Assembly (NCBI GenBank): GCA_009746045.1
Contig: RPFO01000050.1
Coordinates: forward strand, 2,909,216 to 2,973,215
Reading direction: 5' to 3'
DNA from: Mesostigma viride
Taxonomy: Eukaryota > Streptophyta > Mesostigmatophyceae > Mesostigmatales > Mesostigmataceae
DNA: 64,000 bases
The position numbers and the translations under genes are program-made. Position 1 is the first letter of the stretch; the number at the start of each line of letters is the position of its first letter. The notes under the pieces were generated by a model, which did no database searches, had not been told where the DNA came from, and was given only the letters and a program-made list of their open reading frames with translations. Positions 18,670 through 30,500 of the stretch are shown one piece after another.

Positions 18670-21600
18670 TTATAGCTTGAGACCACCACACAGCACGTTT
18701 GCCAGGATGTTGGTAACAACAATATTCGCCAAGTTGCGGCAGTGCCATGGCGCATGCATCCTTTCAAAAACGTGCAGTCTTTCACAGCTCCAGTGCAGGC
18801 CGTCAAAGCAATAGTCCGGCGTCAGGGCATCGGTCAGGGCAGCAAAGTCCACGATGTGGATTCGCCCTGGGACATGAAACAACAAACAAAGGTAGACGAT
18901 GGCACACTTTCGTAGGTAAGCTCAACAAACCTGAGAGCATCATCTAATGAAGCTAGGAGGAATCTATTATGTGGATTGGCCCTGGAACATGAAACCATGG
19001 GCAGGGGACGGCAGGCAGAGCAGGTGACCGATACGCCCCCGCCCCCGCCCCCGCCCCTGCCCCCGCCCCCGCCCCGCCCCGCCCCCGCCCCGCCCCCGCC
19101 CCCGCCCCCCCGCCCCCGCCCCGCCCCCCGCCCCGCCCCGCCCCCGCCCCGCCCCGCCCCCGCCCCCGCCCCCCCGCCCACGCTCACGCTGGTCATCTAA
19201 GTGAGCAAGGTACACGCCAGCTCGACATTCGTGGGAAGGCAGATAGTATATTGGGCTACCATATTGCAGACACCAGAGATATCTATCACAAGGTGGATAG
19301 CGAAAATAGGGACATTGCAAACGCGCATAACAGGCTAAGAACCTGGATCACGCACGCACACCCGCACGCACGCATATACATGCATTCAGTCATGGGCGTG
19401 TGCAGGCATGAAAAACCCACCAAAAAGCTACAGTGCAAAAGCATGAGAATCACCCCCGAGCACATCCTTCATCATCGCCACCGTCTCGTTCCCATCTAAC
19501 CGTTTCATAGTCTAAGATTGCATACTAATACAGTGTCATGTGATCCGCGGTTAAAATATGATGTCCCAAACGGCAGATCATGATCAACAACACAACCCGT
19601 AGTGGGCAACGCATCCTCCATCACCGTCACCCGAGGCGGTGACGATGATGGAGGATGCCTTGCCCACTGCCGCCTAGAATGACCAACATACAAAAACACA
19701 ATAACCCGTACAGGGAAACATCCCATCGTCATCGCCGCCAACTCGCTCCTTGCAACAAACATCTCCAAAGCCTATACCCCTCCTCCGTCAGAAAAACGCA
19801 GCACAATCTCCTTTTGGCACCGCGAAATGCCGCTGTCGCCAGCACCCTCTCCTCACAGCCGCCCCATCAATACTCCTCACCGTCATCTCAACGTTGTATA
19901 GTAGGGGGTATAGTATAGTTGGGGGTATGGTATAGTAGGGGGTATAGTATAGTAGGGGGTGTAGTATAGTAGGGGGCGTAGTATAGTAGGGGGTGTAGTA
20001 TAGTAGGGGGTGTAGTATAGTAGGGGGTGTAGTATAGTAGGGTGTGTAGTATAGTAGGGGGTGTAGTATAGTAGGGAGTGTAGTATAGTAGGGGGTGTAG
20101 TATAGTAGCGGGTGTAGTATAGTAGGGTGTGTAGTATAGTAGGGGGTGTAGTATAGTAGGGGGTGTAGTATAGTAGGGGGTACAGTATAGTAGGGTGTGT
20201 AGTATAGTAGGGTGTGTAGTATAGTAGGTGGTATAGTATAGTAGGTGGCATAGTATAGTAGGGGGTGTAGTAGGGGGAGAAAACAATCGGTGCTGATACA
20301 TAAGAATACCACGACTCGTACCAGCGAATGCCTCGTCCACCATCGAGACTGCACCTCACACCCATCTGATATTTAGCATCTTATGAGATACGATTATAGT
20401 AGTATAACTATTTCAAATCATAAGAACTCCACGAAACCGGGAAACCCCGGCTTCAACACCGCCACTGCCTCACCATCAATACACCCCCGCCTGTGCAACC
20501 AAGGTCCACCAAAGGCCTTACCAGGGAACGCCTCCTTCATCATCGCCACCGCCTTCTCGTTGGCCCACTTGATGCGCGCGTACGTGTTGTGGACCAGGGG
20601 CATGTGCGCACTGTGCCCGACCACCTCCCCCACAGGCTTCTTGAGGCCGTCCCAGCTGAGCCGGCCGCCCGCGTGCGCCCCCCCCGCGCCCCGGTGCTCG
20701 ATCCCTGCTCTCGTGAGGAACCAGGGGTAGTCGATCACTTTTGTGAGAGGGGCATCCCAAGTAGTCTCCATCTTCTCCTCCACCCAGTGGTCCCTCATCC
20801 CGCACTGGCACAGGCAGTTGGGGTCGGACGACTCCCGCCCGCACTTGCGCGAACGGCCACCGGGGCAGCTGCATTCGCCCGGTTGCCCGCCGATCGATTT
20901 GTACAGTCGGGTGGGCGAGGTCACCCATATGATCTGCCCGCGGTAGTCTGCGCCCTTGAGCATGGATATGAGCTCGCTCAGGTGCTGGGTGTACCTGCAG
21001 GGTGGATAGGATCGTTTTTTTTGGGGGGGGGAGCGAGGGAATAAGCCACGTTGGTCTTTCATGACGAAACGAGGTTGAGCAGGGTTTGCATGAGGATAGG
21101 CGTGCACCCGGACGACATGGACATCCGCTCAACCCATTCCCATTCGTGCCCTGAATATTTATGAGAAAACCAGCGCAGGCCAAAACTATGCTTGTGTCCC
21201 CTGCACCACCGAGAGTAAGGCACCAATTAGCCTTACTCTCTTGGCCAAACCTGACCTCGATTATCTCTCGGCGCGTCTTTCCCCACCACATCTCCTGCTC
21301 GCCCCCTCCCTGACAAGGTTTAGGGGTAAGGGGTAAGGGCTTAGGGCAACTAAGGTAGTGAAAGATTTATTGAGAGGCAGATGATCATAATTAGGAAGAA
21401 ATCACTAAGGGTTTTTTTAGTAAAGATACCAGGGTACTTGTTACTGAGTGGCATGAGAACATTCTTCCCTCGTTATCTTATTAGTCCACATTATCTCAAA
21501 GTAGTCCACGTTATCTTATCAGTGGTCCATGTTATCTTATCAGTAGTCCATGTTATCTTATCAGTAGTCCATGTTATCTTATCAGTAGTCCATGTTATCT

Positions 21601-24600
21601 TATCAGTAGTCCACGTTATCTCATCAGCAGTCCACGTTATCTTATTAGTTCTACCGTGCATGGCCATACAATGCTGCATAAACCCAAGAACCCATGGCAT
21701 TGCAGAAAGTGGCATTTCTGACATTTCAGCAAGGCAAGAACAGTGTGGGACTCTTTTAATAGCTTCCGGTACAGATACTGGGAAACTTTAGGCCGAGCAG
21801 GCACTCACTGACTGCACGCTCACAAAACGCAGAAACACCACCACCTTGGCTCTTGACCTGACCAGGGCTAATCAACCATGCGACTCACAGCGCCATGGAA
21901 CGCCGCATCATGTCGTTGTGGGCCGACAGAAACACGAGTGCCGATGGAATGTGGCTGGGGCTCAATTTCCAGAGCCCCATCTCCTCCTTGAGGGCGGGCA
22001 GAATAATGCCCAACCCATGGTGGTGGAGTACACGCAGTCGCGGGTCTGGTCCCAAATTGATCTCGGACTCCATTTTGTGGTACGGCGGCCAGTAGTAGAG
22101 CCCGCTGTTGGTCTTCTTGCCCTCCTGTGGCCCAGTGTCAGGATGAATATAGTGGAGGGCCGATGAAAGCAGTCAGAAGTGTCAAAGTGGTTTCAACGTG
22201 AGTAGGTAGTCGTCGGAGATGGCTTCAATGTGTACCGTCCGATGAGTGTAGTCTGTTGAATACAGCTGGGTGGATGTAGTTCCGCGTGGGAGCATCGGTA
22301 TGGAAGTCGCGATCAGCACGAGCAAATATGAAGAAGAAGCTACGAAAGGACAAAGGGCGATGAGATGCCAGTTATACAAGATGCGGGGTGCCGGTAGGTA
22401 TTTGTCCCACCAGAAAAGGGAGGGGGGGGGGGGGGGGGGGGGGGGGGCAATGACACCAGCAGTTGCCGGCACGGTTGATTAGATTAGGGGGCGAGGGTTT
22501 AAGCACACACGCCCCCGCTTCACAGCGTCCATATATTTCGGGCAGCAGGGGTTTACAGAGAGTGGGGGTATGCAGCGTGAATTACAAAGTAAAAAGTAAT
22601 TAGTGATAGTAGTAAGTAATTAATAAGTAGAAAATTGATATGAAATTCGCAAAGCAAACCGTGAATAGCAGAGAATGACAAGCTTTGTTGCTGCATGCCA
22701 GCCACATAATCCCCCTCCAGCATGCCCATCAGCAGCAAGACTATATTGTACACGATGCTCTAGCGCGTTGGGGGCATGTCATGAGGGGCAAACAGGCAAC
22801 ACAGGGGCGTGCCACTCACATAATCCCCCTCCAGCATGCCCATCAGCAGCAGGAAGATGTGCTGCATGATGCTCTCCCCCACGAACCAGATGCGCGGCGC
22901 TTTCTCCTGCGGCTGCAAGCATTGCCGCAGCGACTCGGTCGTGTGCACCCGGTAGCGGCACCCGTAGGGCAGCCAGTGGATGGGCTCCCCCTCAAAGGGG
23001 GGGTACAGCGGGTCATCCACACCGGTCCACCGGCCACGGTGGTCGCCGCGCGTGCAGCGGGGCGCGGGGGGAGGGGCTTGCATCACCCTGCAGGGCGAGG
23101 GTTCTTTGAGGCGTTGGCGGTCGGGCTTGGCTTCCAGTACCTGCACCATTGCGAAAGCATACAATTTAGATCGGACGAGTCTTAATTTCTCTTGCAGAAA
23201 ACGAGAGGCGGCGACACGCGGCACGAGCACAGGCGGAGCCCCGTGGGCATGGGCGAAAAGTAAGTGAGCTTCAATAACACCGATGAATAAAGAAAGGGAA
23301 CTTAATATAAGCACCGATTAAAGAAACTGAACTTAATTTATTCAACGATGAAAGAAAGTGAACTTAGAATATGCCTAAGGATGGAAGAGTCAGTGTTGAC
23401 TCAGTACTGAGATCTGTGCAGGGCAACTCTTAATGGGGTCTGAGTCCATACGTCAGGAGGCAAAATAACATGATCTCTGGGGGCTGAGCAAGGCTGAATG
23501 GAAGAGGCGGAGCATGACGTTTGCACTGAGCATGCGCCGTGCGTAATCTGCGCTTGAATAGAGGAGCGGGCGCTTGAATAGAGGAGCAGGCGATTGAATA
23601 GAGGAGCGGGCGCTTGAATAGAGGAGCGGGCGCTTGAATAGAGGAGCGGGCGCTTGAATAGAGGAGCGGGCGCTTGAATAGAGGAGCGGGCGCTTGAATA
23701 GAGGAGCGGGTGCTTGAATAGAGGAGCGGGCGCTTGAATAAAGGAGCGGGCGCTTGAATAGAGGAGCGGGCGCTTGAATAGAGGAGCGGGCGCTTGAATA
23801 CAGGAGCGGGCGCTTGAATAGAGGAGCGGGCGCTTGAATAGAGGAGCGGGCGCTTGAATAGAGGAGCGGGCGCTTGAATAGAGGAGCGGGCGCTTGAATA
23901 GAGGAGCGGGCGCTTGAATAGAGGAGCGGGCGCTTGAATAGAGGAGCGGGCGCTTGAATAGAGGAGCGGGTGCTTGAATAGAGGAGCGGGCGCTTGAATA
24001 GAGGAGCGGGCGCTTGAATAGAGGAGCGGGCGCTTGAATAGAGGAGCGGGCGCTTGAATAGAGGAGCGGGCGCTTGAATAGAGGAGGGGCCGTGAGTGTG
24101 GATTTGTGCCTAGGCGAACACAACGGCGGCTTATATGAACACACATACATGCACACATATATCAGCGAGACAACCATGAACATATATATGGACACAAATG
24201 GATGCTTATATGAACACAGCGGAGGCGACCCATGCAGGCCAGTGGGAGTGGTGGTGTGTGTGTGTGTGTGGGGGGGGGGATATTTTGCTGCTGACTTGCA
24301 CAGGAGAGCAGCGCATGGCACGTAGACCGTGAATGAGCAAGTAATTACGATTGCATCCGTCACAACTAGATGAAATCTGTTCAGCTAGGCTGACCACCCT
24401 AGGAGGTGTATACATAAAAAGAAGAGCAGCGGATCTCGACACGCATGAATCTGACGAGTCTGAACACGAATGAGTCTGGACACGGATGAGTCTGGACACG
24501 TAGTCATGAACTTCACGGTTACAATACGCGCAAATCACGCAGCAGTAGACAGCAGCGGGTCGTCCACAGAGGTAATAGCCCACAGCCGCGATCATACAGC

Positions 24601-25330
24601 TCACCCGGCACATAAGATATACACACATACAAACAGAAGCTTTGTCTGTTAATGGGCAGGAAGAATCCACAGCATCATACCCATGACCAAGCGCATACGA
24701 GCAGAAGCCATGGGCGGGCGTGTTGTTCACAGGCGCTGTGTGGTAAAGGTAACTAACCGGTGGGTGGGCATGGGCCTGCAGACGGGTGAGTCAGCTAGGA
24801 CTGGGGCGTAGAGGGTGTGGCACCAGTGAATGGAGGTGGTGATGGGTGGAGGGTGGTGGGTGGTGGGTGGTGGGTGGTGGGTGGTGGGTGGTGGGTGGTG
24901 GGTGGTGGGTGGTGGGTGGTGGGTGGTGGGTGGTGGGTGGTGGGTGGTGGGTGGTGGGTGGTGGGTGGTGGGTGGTGGGTGGTGGGTGGTGGGTGGTGGG
25001 TGGTGGGTGGTGGGTGGTGGGTGGTGGGTGGTGGGTGGTGGGTGGTGGTGGTGGTTGGTGGTGGTTGGTGGTTGGTGGGTGGTGGGTGGTGGGTGGTGGG
25101 TGGTGGGTGGTGGGTGGTGGGTGGTGGGTGGTGGGTGGTGGGTGGTGGGTGGTGGGTGGTGGGTGGTGGGTGGTGGGTGGTGGGTGGTGGGTGGTGGGTG
25201 GTGGGTGGTGGGTGGTGGGTGGTGGGTGGTGGGTGGTGGGTGGTGGATGGTGGGTGGTGGATGGTGGGTGGTGGGTGGGTGGTGGTGGGTGGTGGTGGGT
25301 GGTGGGTGGTGGGTGGGTGGGTGGGTGGGT

Positions 25331-25368
<38 letters not shown>

Positions 25369-26777
25369 TGCGCGCTGCGCGGTGACATTGTGGATGCGCA
25401 TGTGTTTGTGCATGCATGTGGGGAAGCAGGGTAGGAGGGAAAACGGGAATGTATTGGTGACATTGTTGTCGGTACTGACATGGGGGGAAATTGGGGGGGG
25501 GCGGGAGACATGAGCTGCGTCCAATCCCACCTGCAGCCTGCCAGTGATCCTTATCCGCAGGTTGTAGAGGGAAGGTCCCCGAAGGCCCGAGTCGCTGTTG
25601 CCCGCCAGCACATGTGCATGCCAGTCGATCTCGGGATCGGGGTCCAGCATGCCTTCCCCGTTTATGTGGATGAGCCTGTGTGGTATGCATGAAGGCACAC
25701 ATCCGACACCACATCACACGTTCGATAAACTATTGGTGAAGGCTTGTCCACGCGGTCCTGTTGAGGACGCAAGGAGCCCTAAATACCATACATGCATGGG
25801 TGCTTGCGTCCGGCATGACAGCACACACATGGGGGCATGCGTCCGGCACCAAGTCAGGAATAACCCCACCATATATTACCACAGCGCCATGCCATCATCC
25901 GGGTATGAGTGTTGTTACAATGTCGATTGACATGCTTTGCGCCCATCAGCCGGGCGTGCAATTTGTAAACGCGACCACGAGTCTTACATCCGCAGAATAC
26001 AATAGCATTTGCATGTATAAGGACAGGCTAGAAACGCAGCAGCTAGGGAAAAGCGGGAAAGCAAGATGGTTTTGGGGCATGAATGGTTAGGGGGCAAGAA
26101 TGGTTAGGGAGCAAGTAATCCATTACTGACCAGTTGGACGGTGATATTTAAGGGGAAGAGCATATGCCAGCAGTGCCCAAGAAACGAGTTCAGTCGTTTC
26201 ATCCTACCTTACGTCAAAAGACATTGGCGTGGAAACCTACTATTTAATTGGTCGTCCCGATTGCACCAGCTTGTAAAACTTCGCAAGCTGATTCCCTAGA
26301 TGCATATTCAGACATTTACCTGAATTCCAGCCAGTAATTTCCAGGGTGTGGCGGAGGCTCGAACACGAGCTCATACGACCGGCAGGTTGACTGCTTTTCC
26401 ATGACGGACGCAAACCACACCAGGCCCTCGTCGCTCACGAAGCGAGCACGAATTGTGTCCCCGCATTTTGCCTTAGGTGATCGCGGCCCACTCCTGCCCG
26501 TAGTGTCAATGGTAACAGCCAGGCGCAAAAGCCCCAAGCGTTGCAGCGACGATGAGGTTCTCGATACTTCCGGTGCTTCTGGGTCCTTCTCCGCATCGAG
26601 ACGGAGTAGTTTTCCGAAGCAGATTCTACGTGTCCATTGATTAGCATTGACTTCATGGCACGCGAAGTCGTGATGGACGAACCAGGGAGGAATTCTAATG
26701 CTTGAATCCCCGAGGGCGCACTCAAATGCAGTTAGCAGGCAGGCGAGCACGAGGACAAAACCCGACCAGGCAGCCAT
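18670..26777 (-). CDS. Secreted SGNH/PC-esterase protein, NXPE/TBL-like (paralogue A)
   Basis: Probable extracytoplasmic carbohydrate O-acyl transferase/esterase; the substrate is unknown. Exons (minus): 26320-26777, 25531-25675, 22820-23140, 21889-22124, 20522-20994 and 18670-18866, total 1,830 nt, 609 residues, phases consistent. Residues 1-22 form a signal peptide (MAAWSGFVLVLACLLTAFEC). An Ig/filamin-like N-domain follows (about residues 30-150, with CGDTIRARFVSDEGLVWFAS). The catalytic domain starts at CTRGDHRGRWTG. It carries a block-I motif FVGESIM (GES in place of GDS), a block-III-like FLSAHNDMM and the terminal DxxH motif CFDGLHWSC. A cysteine-rich insert (CSCPGG..CGRES..CLCQC) precedes the last exon. 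Head-to-head with paralogue B, same exon number and phases. Family assignment rests on motif order; NXPE versus TBL cannot be decided here. Confidence 0.87.
18867..19000 (-). repeat. Copy of the gene A exon 6 splice acceptor region
   Basis: GATGTGGATTCGCCCTGGGACATGAAAC spans the real acceptor (exon starts 18866). GTGGATTGGCCCTGGAACATGAAAC recurs with its acceptor-equivalent at about 18,981, 115 bp upstream in transcript sense. Confidence 0.8.
19028..19192. repeat. CCCCCG/CCCCGCC low-complexity tract, gene A intron 5
   Basis: 165 bp of (CCCCCGCCCC)n-type sequence. The transcribed strand copy is GGGGCGGGGG, a strong G-quadruplex candidate in the pre-mRNA. Confidence 0.95.
19895..20275. repeat. 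17-bp minisatellite, about 20 copies, gene A intron 5
   Basis: Unit TATAGTAGGGGGTGTAG with point variants (GGGTGT, GGCGTA). Open in three minus frames as TPYYT/PTIL repeats, not protein. Confidence 0.95.
20430..20521 (-). repeat. Decayed copy of the gene A exon 5 3' end
   Basis: On the minus strand, GAGGCAGTGGCGGTGTTGAA followed by GCCGGGGTTTCCCG resembles the exon end GAGAAGGCGGTGGCGATGAT...GGCGTTCCCTG|GTAAGG. The donor-equivalent is about 20,438, 84 bp away. Confidence 0.65.
21485..21655. repeat. About 22-bp minisatellite, gene A intron 4
   Basis: About eight copies around CCATGTTATCTTATCAGTAGT. Confidence 0.9.
22419..22447. repeat. Poly-G run, gene A intron 3
   Basis: A near-continuous run of about 25 G (poly-C in the transcript). 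Confidence 0.95.
22706..22775 (-). repeat. Copy of the gene A exon 3 3' end and donor
   Basis: ATAATCCCCCTCCAGCATGC CCATCAGCAGCA at 22,706 onward repeats the true exon end at 22,820 onward; spacing 114 bp. The copied donor reads GTGGCT instead of GTGAGT. Confidence 0.85.
23545..24087. repeat. 20-bp minisatellite, about 27 copies, gene A intron 2
   Basis: Unit GAGGAGCGGGCGCTTGAATA, almost homogeneous. It reads as SIQAPAPLFKRPLLYSSARS in minus frames, an artefact. Confidence 0.97.
24846..25367. repeat. GGGTGGT 7-mer array plus poly-G, gene A intron 2
   Basis: About 480 bp of (GGTGGGT)n ending in a G run of about 37. The transcript strand is CCACCCA/poly-C. Open in all six frames. Confidence 0.97.
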
Positions 26778-27527
26778 CTTCCAGTGTCGAATGTGAACCC
26801 TTGAAAAATCTAGCGACAGTTCTTATCGCGACAAATACTTACAAGCACAACAAGGATTGTTTCCCTTTCGTTAACTGCCGTGTCTTTAACATGCACGTGA
26901 CAGTGGATTCCAACATTGGCGTTCCCATGGCGATAAAGCATGGCAGGAATGCCCGCTGCGCGCACGCTTACTGGCCTCAGTCGTTATAAAACAACAGAAC
27001 ACGTCAAGGGAAAACGTCGATCGCTGCCAAAACCACATACTTGCCCCTGGGTAAATTCTTACCACTATTATTATTATTGTGAATTATATGAATTATTGTC
27101 TAATTCTTTCCTAATTTTCTTAGTTAACTATAAGGACTGACAAGTGACAACCCGGCTGGCCTGTAACTAGGACTCAGACTAGAGGAGGACTGACAACCAG
27201 GCAGCAATTGGCTATCTACCTTTTCCTTTGTAAACCCGCGCGTGCTTGCATCGTGTCTATAAAATTGTGAAAACTGCAATCAACCTAGTCCAGGCCATTA
27301 ACGCAAGGGTTTTAAAACGCAATCGACGCAAGCGTTTTGCGTGCACGGAAATTAGGGACATTGCATGGTTTACCCTCATGAGAATACCAATGTTTGAACC
27401 TAATCTTTTGTGCTCGTTTCCAATACACAAAAACGGCCGAGGGGATGAGACATTACATTAATGCTTGTAGTGTATCACGATAAAATGCAGTGTCGCTAGC
27501 AATGTGTGATGCTAAGTGCACTGGAAC
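26778..27527. promoter_or_regulatory. Shared intergenic region between paralogues A and B
   Basis: 750 bp separate the two divergent start codons, so both promoters must lie here. The B-proximal half is AT-rich (TATTATTATTGTG at about 27,066). No individual element was identified with confidence. Confidence 0.6.
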
Positions 27528-30500
27528 ATGGCTACCTGGCTAAATTTTGCCCTTGTGCTCACCTACCTGTTAAATATAGATAAGTGCGCCCTCGGGGAAT
27601 CGAGCCTTAAAGTTCCTCCCTGGTTTGTCCATCACGACTTCGCGTGCCATGAAGTCAAGTCCCATCAATGGACACGTAGAATCTGCTTCGACCAGCTTTC
27701 CCGTTTTGATGCGCAAAAGGACCCAGAAGCCCCGCGAATATTGACAAGCGCTGTGGGAAAGTCACCACAACGCTTGGGGCTTTTGCGCCTTGCTGTTACC
27801 ATTGACGTCACGGGCAGGAACGCTCAGCGTTCACCTAATGAAAAATGCGGGGACACAATTCGTGCTCGCTTCGTGAGCGACGAGGGCCTGGTGTGGTTTG
27901 CGTCCGTAAAGGAAGTCCAGTTAACTTGCCGGTCGTATGAGCTCGTGTTCGAGCCTCCACCACACCCTGGAAACTACCTGCTGGAGTTCAGGTACGATAT
28001 TGGATGTGCATTGACCTAGTCCTGGCATATTGTAGGGCATTTAAGTTCCTTGGTATTGTAGGCTCCTGCAATTGGGCCTGTAGTAAGTCCTTACAAGTCG
28101 GCCGACACGTCACCTCCCTAGCGAAGGAGGCACGCCTTCAAATCTGGTTTATGCTGTCTATAAATCCACTGGGTGACCTACTGGATTGTCAAACTAGATC
28201 TCCTTCTTCGTCAAATCTCTCCTCTTGTTGCTCCATGTAACCTTTTTCCTCCACAACTGCCAAGTGACCAACATGCCAAGTGACCCTATTAGCGAGTAGG
28301 CATACCAGCAAGTAGCCTTGCGACATCGCACCAACAGCCATGCATTTTACCTTCCTTACAACATGGGGCATAATTGCGCTTGTTGCATTGATTGCGGCAG
28401 AAACTTTTGAAATGGCAAAAGCTTTTGAAGCTGAAACGGGGTTACCTTCGAGGATTGTCGATTATGGCATGATAGGCACTACCTAATTCTCTGTTGTAGA
28501 AAATTGTCACGGCTGGTTGGGGTGTTCCTTTTGGTTATTTTTCCCTCAACCCTGGGATGCCCTGTGCTACGTCCTCCCCTCTGATTCCATCCTCACACAT
28601 TAAAAGATGTGTCCAAGCCCATGGTATCAAGCATTATATTACACCCATACCAATACCGGGTGGGTGGTGCTATAGTGCAAAGTCCATAACGGAGTCTTCA
28701 TAGGCCTTTTGCCCCATAGCCCGCATCATAAACGACGTGTCAGTACTCAACGTCATACTTAACTTACATGTAATTGCGTTGTTAGTACAACAGTCTTATC
28801 CTCCGTGTGGTGCTGGACGCCATCGCGCTGCGTAGCCGTTTCGTTGCATTGCCAGGCATTTGCCATGGCTTTTTGTGTTCACAGTAGTGCTTATCCTCCT
28901 GTACCGTTGCGCATGCGTGCAACCACTTACTCACCGCAGGCTGATCCATGTGGATGGGGAAGGCATGCTGGACCCCCATCCTGACCTGGAATGGAATCAG
29001 CCCATCCTGGGGGCCCAGGGTGATGCCGATTACCGGGGCCCTCCCCTCTACAACCTGCGCATAAGGATCACTGGCAGGCTGCAGGTGGGGTTGGACGCTG
29101 TCCACCACCACCAGTGTATCTCCCCCCACACCCCTGCTTCCCCATTCCCGCCTGCACCATGACCACCCACACTTCCCCCCGCCCCCCCCCCCAACCAACA
29201 ACAAAGGGTCCCCGCTGTCCCTCTCCCTCATTCTAGATGTGAGAGCACACACACAGATCGCCGCCGCCACCACCACCACCACCAGCAGCACCACCATCAC
29301 ACCACCACCACCACCACCACCACCACCACCACCACCACCACCACCACCACCACCACCACCACCACCACCACCACCACCACCACCACCACCACCACCACCA
29401 CCACCACCACCACCACCACCTCCTCCTCCTCCTCCTCCTCCTCCTCCTCCTCCTCCTCCTCCTCCTCCTCCTCCTCCTCCTCCTCCTCCTCCTCCTCCTC
29501 CTCCTCCTCCTCCTCCTCCTCCTCCTCCTCCTCCTCCTCCTCCTCCAGTACTAGACTATCACTCACCGGGCCTTACGCCAATGGAAGTGTTACGGATGCA
29601 TGGATGCCCCCGCTTGCACCAGGCCACTAGGGCTTCCCTGGGCACCCAACCCGTATGGATTCACTTCTTGAGCCCACTCCACCGCCTTGCGAATCTATTA
29701 CCGCCTTGCAATACCCAGGCTCTTGACCTGCTAGAGTGCCAAGTCATGCCCAGCCATGCCCGCCACCTAAGCGACCTAAGCGAAAAGTCTATCCATGCTG
29801 GACCATGAAGCCGCCCAGTTTATGCATTTTCATTTACAGTTTTTACATGTTCCTGCCATGCCCTCATCCAACAAGAAAGATGACACCACACTATCAGTAC
29901 TCACGGTCACACTATCGCTACTCTCGGTCACACTATCATTAGTCACGGTCACACTATCGGTACTCACGGTCACACTAGCGGTACTCACGGTCACACTAGC
30001 GGTACTCACGGTCACACTATCGGTACTCACGGTCACACTAGCGGTACTCACGGTCACACTAGCGGTACTCACGGTCACACTATCGGTACTCACGGTCACA
30101 CTATCGGTACTCACGGTCACACTAGCGGTACTCACGGTCACACTATCGGTACTCACGGTCACACTAGCGGTACTCACGGTCACACTATCGGTGCTCATGC
30201 ATCCATGCAGATTCTTAGTTGTCCCTGTCACGCCTACGTGAAGTATAGTAGGAATGAGTTATTGTAGGATTTTCATAGGTAAGGTCTAGGAAGCATAGGC
30301 TAAGTATAGTAGGAATCACTTCTAGTAGGGTGAAGTATATGATGAATAGGTCAAGTGTAGTTAGTACCACTTCTAGTAGAACTCACTCTTATCGGATCTC
30401 ATGCATGCAAGCTCACCCCATCACTTGGGCACTAAAGTAACGTATGTAATGCCTGACTATTGAGATTATTTATACTAGTATTTATTTGTGCATGGGCAAG

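Noticed and set aside
18834-19320. Glycine/arginine-rich ORF (GRGRGGGGG)
   Set aside because: The GC homopolymer-like tract of gene A intron 5 is open on both strands.
23401-25717. Long repetitive ORFs (SIQAPAPLFKRP; PPPTTHH; WWVVGGG)
   Set aside because: 20-bp and 7-bp satellites in gene A intron 2, open on both strands.
29239-29808. Poly-proline protein
   Set aside because: (CCA)n(CCT)n lies beyond a GT donor and before an in-phase acceptor, so it is intronic.
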